DNA from: Fibrobacter sp. UBA4375
GTDB lineage: Bacteria; Fibrobacterota; Fibrobacteria; Fibrobacterales; Fibrobacteraceae
Length of the DNA: 39,162 bases
NCBI GenBank assembly: GCA_002391195.1
Contig: DGRZ01000075.1
Coordinates: 73,057-112,218 of the forward strand
Direction of reading: 5' to 3'
The notes below the pieces were generated by a model. It did not search any database. It worked only from the letters and a program-made list of their open reading frames with translations, and was not told the DNA's origin. Position 1 is the stretch's first letter; every line of letters begins with the position of its first letter. Positions 7,103-14,318 of the stretch are shown here, in pieces. A program made the translations under genes and the position numbers.

Positions 7103-8824
7103 ATGGAAAGCGCAAGAAAAATCGTCAACCAGTTCCTGAAAGGAAAATTCGAGGACAAGGACCTAAAGAGCGAGCTGTACAAGGCCGCCGAAGCCGCCAT
7201 GGAAGACGGCTGGACCTTTATGGACACCTCCTTCCAGATTGGAGGCCTCGCCCGTGAACGCGGCTTGGGCGACGACGAAGTGGAACAGATTCTGCGCCGA
7301 GCCTTCTCCAGCGAGAAACGTTCTTCTGAACGAGAAGAAGCAAAGCCCGAGCCCCACAAGGAATCCTCCCAGGCGGCGGCACCGCCACAGACCACCATCA
7401 TGCCGGCATTCAACGCCAGCATGATTCCCATGGAACAGATGCTGGCCATGGGTCTTGACACCCAGTCCCTGGAACTGTTGCAGAATTTCAAGATTGACCC
7501 CGAAGCCCTTTCCATCCCATGGCCTGCCGCCGACTGGCGTAAGGACCTGGCCAAGCTTCTGGAAGCCACCTTCGAAGAAGACGAAACCATCGACTTCAAG
7601 ATTTCGGACACCCCCACCGCCACATCGGAGTTGGTGTCCAACATCGTGGGCCAAGACGATGCCATCAAGAAAATCATGAAGAGCCTGGACAGCCCCGAAG
7701 GAGCCCTTATCTGCATCAACGCCACCAAGGGTGGCGAAGACGCCTCCGACGAGAGCTGGAAATACCGCTACGTGATGGTAGATAACCCCAAGATGACGCT
7801 GGCCAAGCAGCTGGCCTACTTTAAGGCTTTGAACCTCCCCTGCGCCGCCCTCATCAACACTGGCGCAAACTCCGTGCAGGCCTGGGTAAAGATTGGAGCC
7901 GACAATCAAGAGGAATACGACGAACGGGTCGATTTCCTGTTCAGCACCCTAGCCTCCCAAGGTTTCCAGGTAGATTCCAGCAACAGGAACCCAAGCATGA
8001 TGGTCCGCATGCCGGGCGTGCTCCGTGGCGGAAAGCAGCAGTACTTGATCAGCTTGGAACAGGGCGCCAAGAACTTCGTTGAATGGAAACAGTGGGTGGA
8101 ATACTCCCTAGATGGCAAGCCCCTCATCGAGCTTGCCAGCGACAGCGAAGAGGCCCCGAAAAAAGACGAAGTTTTAATCCAGAACATGCTCCAGGCCGGT
8201 GAATTCTTCTTGTTCACTGCTCCCCCGAAATGCGGAAAGTCCATGGCCCTGATGGACCTGGGACTTTCGCTGTGCTATGGCGAGGAATGGTTCGGAAACG
8301 CCACCACCATGAGCGACGTGCTGTTCATCAACTTCGAGCTTACCAAGTCCGTGTTCCTGAACCGCCTGTACCTGCTGGCCAACAAACGCGGGCTTCCCGC
8401 CAGCACCGGGAACTTCGGCTTCTTGAATCTGCGAGGAGTCGCCCTTTCTCCGCTGGAGACGGCACAGCTTATCGCAAAGCGCGTAGAAGGCGCGAAGAAG
8501 ATGGGAAACCACAATTACCGTACTATCGTCATCGACCCCATTTCGGCGGTGTTCCACAACCCGAAAGCCATGCGCATTACCGGTGCCCCCCACCAGATTC
8601 TGATGCAGATGGTGGACACCATCATCGCCCTCACGGGCTGTGCCGTAGTGGCCGCCTGCAACAATGACGAATACCCCTACCTGGAATCCCGTGCCGACAG
8701 CGTGCTGAAACTCACGCCGGTAGAAGGCGGCCTGAACCAGTTCCAGATTAACGGTTCCTTCAGAGAATTCCCGAAACTCCTGGCTCGGGACTGCTCCTGG
8801 ATCTATCCGAGATTCTGGGTTTAG
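7103..8824 (+). CDS. Primase-like (degenerate AEP) plus RecA-like ATPase fusion protein
   Basis: The 573-residue protein has three parts. Residues 1-75 form a helical, acidic domain. Residues about 185-320 resemble the archaeo-eukaryotic primase domain found fused to phage and plasmid helicases, seen in ALINTGANSVQAWVKI (249-264) and DSSNRNPSMMVRMPG (291-305). Residues about 355-560 form a RecA/RepA-like ATPase with Walker A TAPPKCGKS (372-380) and Walker B RTIVIDP (473-479). From memory of the family, active members carry E/D-x-D and G-x-K-S-x-H; here these read DNP and GANSVQ, so the metal and nucleotide residues appear lost while the ATPase looks intact. A ribosome-binding site AAGGA precedes the ATG. 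No phage genes flank it. Its stop codon lies in a repeat array. Confidence 0.6.
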   Translation: MESARKIVNQFLKGKFEDKDLKSELYKAAEAAMEDGWTFMDTSFQIGGLARERGLGDDEVEQILRRAFSSEKRSSEREEAKPEPHKESSQAAAPPQTTIMPAFNASMIPMEQMLAMGLDTQSLELLQNFKIDPEALSIPWPAADWRKDLAKLLEATFEEDETIDFKISDTPTATSELVSNIVGQDDAIKKIMKSLDSPEGALICINATKGGEDASDESWKYRYVMVDNPKMTLAKQLAYFKALNLPCAALINTGANSVQAWVKIGADNQEEYDERVDFLFSTLASQGFQVDSSNRNPSMMVRMPGVLRGGKQQYLISLEQGAKNFVEWKQWVEYSLDGKPLIELASDSEEAPKKDEVLIQNMLQAGEFFLFTAPPKCGKSMALMDLGLSLCYGEEWFGNATTMSDVLFINFELTKSVFLNRLYLLANKRGLPASTGNFGFLNLRGVALSPLETAQLIAKRVEGAKKMGNHNYRTIVIDPISAVFHNPKAMRITGAPHQILMQMVDTIIALTGCAVVAACNNDEYPYLESRADSVLKLTPVEGGLNQFQINGSFREFPKLLARDCSWIYPRFWV

Positions 8825-8858
8825 TGGTTAGGGGCTAGGATCTAGGGGATAGGGTTGC
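8820..8858. repeat. TTAGTGG/TTAGGGGCTAGGATCTAGGGG array
   Basis: Heptamer-like units (TTAGTGG, TTAGGGG, CTAGGAT, CTAGGGG, ATAGGG) begin inside the last codons of the preceding gene, and its TAG stop at 8822-8824 is part of the array. Confidence 0.7.
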
Positions 8859-8919
8859 GAAGGATACAGTCCAAAGAAGTCTACAGACTAGGGTCCTCCG
8901 CCATTAGAATAGGAAAGAA

Positions 8920-10179
8920 ATGAATCGTTTTGTAAAAAAAGGTGACGTGAGAAAACGTCTACAACAAGAAGTTCCGAAGGCCGCGCCGAAGCCAATTATC
9001 CGCAGGGCGGCAAGTTTCGAAGACATCCAGAAGCAGTTCAGTTCCTGGACCCACGACATGAGAATCCCCGGAAAAGTCCAGGCCTGGTTTACCGCAGAGG
9101 CAAAGCCCGAAAATTCCGACTGGAAAATTTACAACAAGCTCATAAACGGTCACGAAAGCCTGCTGTTGGATGCTCCCGCAAAGGGGATGGACACTCCCGA
9201 AGTTGTCACGCAGATTTTTGAACAAATCAAGAAAGAACACCTGCGCAATTTCCGCAAGGCCATCCGGACCATTTGGTTCAGGGCCTGCGGCAATGGAAAC
9301 TTCGCCCTGGTAGTGCAGGCAAACCTCCGCGGCAAAAATTCCGCCCACGAATGCAAGACCTTCGTTGACTTTCTGGAGCGTTCCTGCCCCGAAATCATCA
9401 GCTGCCACCAAATCCAGTGCCAGCCCTTTGTGCCCTTTGACCCCACCGTACATCAAAGCACCCGCATCGAGTCCAGGTGCAATTTCGGCAAGGACTTTAT
9501 GCCTCTAGGCGATTCCGGCTTCTGCATGCACGTGCTGGACTGGGCCCCCCGCATCAAGGACGCCTGGCTAAAGCTCCCGGAAAAAATTGCAAACGCCATC
9601 CACCCTGCAAAAGGCGACAAGTTCTTTGAATTCTACTCGGGTTCGAGTTTTGTGGCCGCCTCCCTTTCCCCGCTGTTTGCTCAGGTAGAAAGCCAGGATT
9701 GCCGCGAAACCTCCATGGAATCCTGCCGCCAGAACAGCCGCCTCGCCCCGCAAGACAACATGCGGTTCCACAGGGGGTTCTTTGACCCGGGATTTCTCAC
9801 CAAGTTCTTTTCCAAGTCCGAAAACGACGGGCGGTGGACATTCTATTTCAACCTGCCCGAAGGAGAACCCCTGCCGGCGGGTTCCGTCGAAACCATCGCC
9901 GGGGTCAGGCCGGAGCGAATCTTGATCGAAACTGCCGACCTGGAACAGGCCCAAAAACTCATCAAGCAGTTCAGGAACCAAGGGTATGTCCTTCGCAAAT
10001 CCATCCCTCTCTACCTGGAACCCGGCCGTGGGAAATTCGAAATTTTGGCCATTTTTGTGCCGGACCGGGTGGGGCTTCTTGGAGGAAAAAGGCAAAAACC
10101 AGCCCAAAATCCCGTAAAACCCGCCCATAAAACACTTTTTGTGCAAAAAGCCCCTACTTTTAGGCAAAGAAAAGATTAA
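8920..10179 (+). CDS. TrmA/RlmC/RlmD-like methyltransferase homologue lacking catalytic residues
   Basis: The fold pattern is that of RNA uracil-5 methyltransferases. It has a SAM-binding motif I (KFFEFYSGSSFVAASLSPLF, 234-253) matching the usual D-x-Y-C/S-G-x-G, an AdoMet-acid region (VESQDC), a late hydrophobic core and a final PLYLEP strand. Catalytic elements are missing. The F-Q-x-N segment reads GFCMHV (200-205), D-P-P-R reads NLPEGE (311-316), and S-C-N/D-P-x-T with the nucleophilic cysteine reads IETADLEQ (336-343). The second glycine of motif I is Ser. The basic, low-complexity tail (about 385-419) could bind RNA. It is best read as a non-catalytic, possibly RNA-binding, descendant. 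The ribosome-binding sequence AGGAAAGAA precedes the ATG. Confidence 0.55.
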   Translation: MNRFVKKGDVRKRLQQEVPKAAPKPIIRRAASFEDIQKQFSSWTHDMRIPGKVQAWFTAEAKPENSDWKIYNKLINGHESLLLDAPAKGMDTPEVVTQIFEQIKKEHLRNFRKAIRTIWFRACGNGNFALVVQANLRGKNSAHECKTFVDFLERSCPEIISCHQIQCQPFVPFDPTVHQSTRIESRCNFGKDFMPLGDSGFCMHVLDWAPRIKDAWLKLPEKIANAIHPAKGDKFFEFYSGSSFVAASLSPLFAQVESQDCRETSMESCRQNSRLAPQDNMRFHRGFFDPGFLTKFFSKSENDGRWTFYFNLPEGEPLPAGSVETIAGVRPERILIETADLEQAQKLIKQFRNQGYVLRKSIPLYLEPGRGKFEILAIFVPDRVGLLGGKRQKPAQNPVKPAHKTLFVQKAPTFRQRKD

Positions 10180-10224
10180 ATTATTACATAACTTGTTCAC
10201 GTTCAAAGAGTTACAAGGATTACT

Positions 10225-11391
10225 ATGGGATTTTTGAAAACTGCGACTTTGTGCCTCGGTCTGGGAGTGCTGGTTGCGTCTGCCTATATCGTCAAGGAAG
10301 GCGACACCCTTTGGGACCTGAGTGACGAATTCCTGAACGACCCCTTCGCCTGGCCGGACCTGTGGGAAAACAACAGGCACATTCAGGACCCCCACTGGAT
10401 TTATCCGGGTGACTCAATCTACTTTGGGGACAGCACCCGCGAAGAGCCTGTAGCAATTCCCACCACCCAGAACCGCTACCCTTGCGGTGGCGCCATCGCT
10501 GACACCAACCTCCCTAAGGGCGTTTCCGCCGTAGGTTGCGACCAAGGCGATGCACGAAACGGTGACTTCGAAAACATGTTGGGCGACCTGCGCAACCGCG
10601 ACAAGCGCCCCAAGAAAACAAAAAAAGACGATGTATACTATTACAATAAACGTCCCGCACCCAAGATTTTTAATGGTTATTACCAGATTCTCGCCCCAGA
10701 GATTTACGATGTTGACGCCCTGAAAAAAGACGAAACATTCTTTTCTATCCGCTCTGGAGAACGCAAAGAACCGATTCTCCATATTCCTGAAATGGAAGTG
10801 GTGGTTGGAGTCGGAAAAAAGACCGACATCAAGGCAAAAAAAGGTGATCTTGTAGAGATTCTTGACGCCCGGGCCATCGAGGTTCCCGGCACTCACGGAA
10901 AGAGTTTTGACACCTACGCCATGCTCAGACTTTCGGGTATTGCAAAAATCACAGCCGTTGGCGACACACTGTCCCGCGCCCAAATTGTGCAAAGCTTCAG
11001 AGAAATCAAGATCAACCAGTCTAAGGCCCGCATGAAAAAGCAGCCCAAGGTTTTAGATGTAAAAGGTTACGGCAAAGAACAGGAAGCCGACATTGCGGAA
11101 ATGGCCACCATACGTTACGCCATGGATCCCATGTTGATTATTGGAGCATATTCTTATGTACTCATCGACAAGGGTAAAGAAGACAAATTCAAAACCGGCG
11201 ATGCCATTGCCATCTGGGAAGAAGACAAGTCAGACGAAAGCATTCCGCCTCGACTCCTAGGACGGGGTATCATTGCCCGAGCTGCAGATCACGAAGCCGC
11301 CGTACTAATACGCGAAATCTATTCCAACAACCGCCGTGTAGAAATGGGACACAAAGTTTCCGTCACCCATAGAGCACAATTAGCCAAGTGA
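10225..11391 (+). CDS. LysM-domain envelope protein
   Basis: The 388-residue protein has a hydrophobic N-terminus (FLKTATLCLGLGVLVASA, 3-20) that serves as signal peptide or anchor. It leads directly into a LysM domain (21-68: YIVKEGDTLWDLSDEFLNDP, then IYPGDSIYFGD), which binds the glycan of peptidoglycan. The remaining 320 residues contain beta-rich segments (KKGDLVEILDAR, FKTGDAIAIWEEDK) like those in large LysM envelope proteins of unknown role. A normal leader with ACAAGGATTACT precedes the ATG. It heads a compact gene set with a 38-residue membrane protein, a sensor kinase and a response regulator. This suggests it reports on, or is controlled by, cell-wall status. Confidence 0.8.
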   Translation: MGFLKTATLCLGLGVLVASAYIVKEGDTLWDLSDEFLNDPFAWPDLWENNRHIQDPHWIYPGDSIYFGDSTREEPVAIPTTQNRYPCGGAIADTNLPKGVSAVGCDQGDARNGDFENMLGDLRNRDKRPKKTKKDDVYYYNKRPAPKIFNGYYQILAPEIYDVDALKKDETFFSIRSGERKEPILHIPEMEVVVGVGKKTDIKAKKGDLVEILDARAIEVPGTHGKSFDTYAMLRLSGIAKITAVGDTLSRAQIVQSFREIKINQSKARMKKQPKVLDVKGYGKEQEADIAEMATIRYAMDPMLIIGAYSYVLIDKGKEDKFKTGDAIAIWEEDKSDESIPPRLLGRGIIARAADHEAAVLIREIYSNNRRVEMGHKVSVTHRAQLAK

Positions 11392-11504
11392 CAAAGACTC
11401 TAATAGCGATATCGGCCCTGGCCTTTTCATTGGTCACCTTACTAATGGGGACCAGCGTCCTCATATTGCTGTTCCCTAGCATTTCATCGCACCTCCCCTT
11501 CTAG
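11388..11504 (+). CDS. 38-residue membrane protein (small gene between LysM gene and kinase)
   Basis: A GTG at 11388 overlaps the TGA of the LysM gene (GTGA), a common sign of translational coupling, and the frame runs to TAG at 11502-11504. The peptide is MTKTLIAISALAFSLVTLLM then GTSVLILLFPSISSHLPF. One helix spans about residues 5-32, behind a single basic residue. No separate ribosome-binding site is seen. The next gene's strong ribosome-binding site follows 4 nt after the stop. It could be a small accessory membrane subunit for the LysM protein or the kinase, or a chance frame; the overlap and hydrophobicity favour a real gene. Confidence 0.45.
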   Translation: MTKTLIAISALAFSLVTLLMGTSVLILLFPSISSHLPF

Positions 11505-11508
11505 ATTT

Positions 11509-11523
11509 AGGAGGTGACGGCTG
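11509..11523 (+). promoter_or_regulatory. Strong Shine-Dalgarno sequence setting a CTG start for the sensor kinase
   Basis: AGGAGG (11509-11514), the core of the perfect AGGAGGTGA, sits 6 nt before CTG at 11521. An in-frame TGA at 11515-11517 rules out any earlier start. The first in-frame ATG (11584) has no such site and would cut the first membrane helix. Confidence 0.6.
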
Positions 11524-13563
11524 AGATTCTCACGCAACAACCTCCTTTTCTTCGGCTTTTTCGCTGGGGCCATCGTCTTACCGATGGCAATTCTTTCGTA
11601 TTTAAGTTTTCGCAACATACAAAACGAAAACTACCTTATTCAAAAAAATTTTGATGAGAGTAGGGTTTCTCTACAAAAAGAGCTCGAAGAAACTCTTGAG
11701 AAAGAACAAAATAAAATATTTCAAGAAACCAAGACGGCATCACTCTTTTTATACGAGCAGCCTAAAAGTCTTCTTGAATTCGGCAATGTGGCAAACTTTA
11801 AAGATGTAGTTGGCGTCGAAGCCATGTTCCTCTACAACAATGGAGCTTTAATCTATCCGGACATTTCGTCAAAATTACTTAGTTCGTCAAAAAAATTTCC
11901 AAATTCCACGCCCAACCTTGCAGAAATCGCACTATACCAAGGGGAGCTTGCCAATGATAATCTGCAAGAAACTTTATTCTCGCGTGAAATGCTCGCACAG
12001 AATCCGCTGCTTTCTCCTAAAGAGCAAATCCTGAATATCCTCGGGCTAGTTCGTATCGCTTACAAAAGTAAGGACTATGGAGAAGCTTTACGGCTCCTGA
12101 GAATCCTCGAAACAAAGTCCAAGTTACAAGGTTTCTTGCATTCAGATCTTACTAGATCCATCAATCTGCTTCACTTTGAAATCTTGGTAAAGATGAAAAA
12201 ACACCAAGACGCCGAAGACTATTGTTTGTCAGTACTAAACCATTTTTTGCAAGACTCCACCATTGAAGACATTCCTTCTACAAGATTTTTCTTTGAAACG
12301 GCCTTCACCCAAATTCTTTCATTTGAAGACCTCAAACAAGAAAAACGCGAAGCGTTTTGGAACTTGAGAAGTAATTTCAACAGGCAATTAGGGTACACTG
12401 AAATTCTGATGCACAATCAGGAACTTTTCCAAAACATCTTGTACAACGAAAGTTCTTCAAAAGCAGGAATTCTTTTTAAATCCGATGGCGACGTAACCCT
12501 TTTCAAAATGTCATATCCAATCCTTTCTGGGAATCAGGTTGTAATAGCCAAAATTGACGAAACCGCGTTCCAAAACCGAATTATTGACAAACTGAGAAAC
12601 GCAACTCAACGATGGAGTAACGTCCCCTTCTCCATCACCGATACAAGGGATTCTTTGCTACTAGGGAGTATTCCAAACAGTGCAAGCATCATTTCTCAAT
12701 CCTCATTTACGTCCTTTCCATCTTGGCAATTGAGCCTCTACGAAAAAGACATTGGCGAGATCCGCAAAGAATCTAGGCACAGAATGTTCTTAATGTACGG
12801 ACTTTTATTCTTTTCCCTCATCACTGTTATCTTCGGGTCCTTCTTTATGCTACGATTCTTTGTCCAGGAACACAAACTACTGGCTATGAAGGCGAATTTT
12901 CTTTCAAGCGTATCCCATGAGCTGAAAACACCTCTCACATCCATCAAAATGTTTGCAGAGATGATGGCTCGGGGACGCGTCATGAAAGTTGAAAAAATCC
13001 AAGAATACTCTGGACTAATCAACAAAGAGGCCTCCCGTCTTGAAAACTTGATTGGCGCAATTCTAAATTACACCCGAATGGAACATGGTACAGGGGCCTT
13101 TAAATGGGAAAAGTTAGATTTTTCTGTATGCGCTAAGAAAGTCTTTGAAGCCGTAGAAGATATTGGCGTCGAAAAGGGACTTTCTTTCAAAACCCATTTT
13201 GACCCCAACGTATATGTCATGGGAGATTATACCGCCCTATACAGTTTAGCCCAAAATTTGATTGAAAACGCTATCAAGTACACCAATGCTCCCGGCGACA
13301 TCGAAATCAAAGTTTACAACGAAGACGACCGCGCCGTATTTTCGGTGATTGACACTGGCGTAGGTATTCCTTCTTCGGAGCAAAAAAATATATTTAATGA
13401 TTTTTACAGGGTTGGTGACGAAATGACCCGCAGCACAAAAGGCTCGGGACTTGGGCTTGCCATTGTAAAACGGGTGGCTGAAACTCACAAGGCAACCATA
13501 TCTCTCACCAGCAAACCCGGTAAAGGTTCCAACTTTACCGTTAGATTTAGAAAGGTGGATTAA
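11521..13563 (+). CDS. Sensor histidine kinase with large extracytoplasmic TPR-like domain
   Basis: Counting from the CTG start gives 680 residues. TM1 is at about 8-28 and a roughly 390-residue periplasmic region contains TPR-like helices (ILNILGLVRIAYKSKDYGEA, about 170-190). TM2 is at about 422-448. The cytoplasmic core follows at once without an obvious HAMP domain: H-box SSVSHELKTPL with phospho-acceptor His466, N-box QNLIENAIKYTN (about 579-590), G1 DTGVGIP and G2 GSGLGLAIVKR. It should phosphorylate the response regulator encoded 1 nt downstream. The base composition is more AT-rich than in the flanking housekeeping genes. The start is an unusual CTG: a perfect AGGAGG lies 6 nt upstream, whereas the ATG at 11584 lacks a ribosome-binding site and would remove most of TM1. 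Confidence 0.88.
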   Translation: MRFSRNNLLFFGFFAGAIVLPMAILSYLSFRNIQNENYLIQKNFDESRVSLQKELEETLEKEQNKIFQETKTASLFLYEQPKSLLEFGNVANFKDVVGVEAMFLYNNGALIYPDISSKLLSSSKKFPNSTPNLAEIALYQGELANDNLQETLFSREMLAQNPLLSPKEQILNILGLVRIAYKSKDYGEALRLLRILETKSKLQGFLHSDLTRSINLLHFEILVKMKKHQDAEDYCLSVLNHFLQDSTIEDIPSTRFFFETAFTQILSFEDLKQEKREAFWNLRSNFNRQLGYTEILMHNQELFQNILYNESSSKAGILFKSDGDVTLFKMSYPILSGNQVVIAKIDETAFQNRIIDKLRNATQRWSNVPFSITDTRDSLLLGSIPNSASIISQSSFTSFPSWQLSLYEKDIGEIRKESRHRMFLMYGLLFFSLITVIFGSFFMLRFFVQEHKLLAMKANFLSSVSHELKTPLTSIKMFAEMMARGRVMKVEKIQEYSGLINKEASRLENLIGAILNYTRMEHGTGAFKWEKLDFSVCAKKVFEAVEDIGVEKGLSFKTHFDPNVYVMGDYTALYSLAQNLIENAIKYTNAPGDIEIKVYNEDDRAVFSVIDTGVGIPSSEQKNIFNDFYRVGDEMTRSTKGSGLGLAIVKRVAETHKATISLTSKPGKGSNFTVRFRKVD

Positions 13564-13564
13564 C

Positions 13565-14272
13565 ATGCAACACAAGATCCTCATCGTAGAAGACGAAGAA
13601 ATCATCCGGCTCGGTCTGCAAGACAACTTTGAGTTGGAAAATTACATCGTTGAGACAGCTGCCGATGGTGAAGAGGCCATTGCCAAAGCAGATTCCTTTA
13701 TGCCGCACCTGGTAATCCTCGATTTAATGATTCCCAAGAAAAGCGGGTTTGAGGTCTGTCGAGTCATCCGCAAGAAACACCCTCAGACATTCATCATCAT
13801 GTTAACCGCCAAGACAGAAGAGACCAGCAAGGTCGCCGGTCTTGAAATGGGTGCCGACGACTATGTGACCAAGCCATTCTCCATCTTAGAGCTCTTGGCC
13901 CGAGTCAAAGCATTCCTCCGTAGAGTTGACACAGACGCCCCCCCTACACAAACAGCAGCGCCTTCTGATGTAGTAGATTTTGCAGACATCCACCTAGATT
14001 TCAAAAAATACGAAGCTACCAAGGGTGGAGTCCCTCTAGAAATGTCCGCTAGGGAATTTCAGATTCTCAAATACTTCTGGCTACACAAGGGCGAGGTTGT
14101 CCTCCGCGAAGATCTGTTGCAGGAAATATGGGGGTATACCACAGAGAACATGCCCTCCACGCGAACCATTGACAATCACATCGTGAACCTTCGCAAAAAA
14201 CTGGAAGACGACCAAGCCAACCCCAAAATCATCCTTTCTATCAGAGGCGCCGGGTATAAGTTTGATGTGTGA
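13565..14272 (+). CDS. OmpR/PhoB-family response regulator
   Basis: The 235-residue protein has a receiver domain (1-120) with the acidic pocket EDEE at 9-12, phospho-acceptor Asp53 in LVILDLMIP, the conserved Thr of MLTAK (81) and Lys103 in VTKPF. The C-terminal winged-helix DNA-binding domain (about 135-232) includes LEMSAREFQILKYFWLHKGE and the RTIDNHIVNLRKKLE recognition region. It is a transcription regulator partnered with the kinase directly upstream (stop TAA, 1 nt, ATG). Its stop codon runs into a GAGTTGTGAGTTATGAG repeat. Likely targets include the adjacent genes, but no operator was identified. Confidence 0.93.
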   Translation: MQHKILIVEDEEIIRLGLQDNFELENYIVETAADGEEAIAKADSFMPHLVILDLMIPKKSGFEVCRVIRKKHPQTFIIMLTAKTEETSKVAGLEMGADDYVTKPFSILELLARVKAFLRRVDTDAPPTQTAAPSDVVDFADIHLDFKKYEATKGGVPLEMSAREFQILKYFWLHKGEVVLREDLLQEIWGYTTENMPSTRTIDNHIVNLRKKLEDDQANPKIILSIRGAGYKFDV

Positions 14273-14273
14273 C

Positions 14274-14296
14274 GAGTTGTGAGTTATGAGTTGTGG
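14274..14296. repeat. GAGTTGT/GAGTTAT short tandem array
   Basis: Three units GAGTTGT-GAGTTAT-GAGTTGTG start 1 nt after the response-regulator stop codon. The same unit forms a longer array at 20331-20379. Confidence 0.6.
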
Positions 14297-14318
14297 CTGA
14301 AAACCGACGACAAAAAAA

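Noticed and set aside
7103..10179. Prophage or plasmid remnant
   Set aside because: Only the primase-like protein is phage-like. There is no integrase, capsid, terminase or attachment repeat, and neighbours are housekeeping genes.
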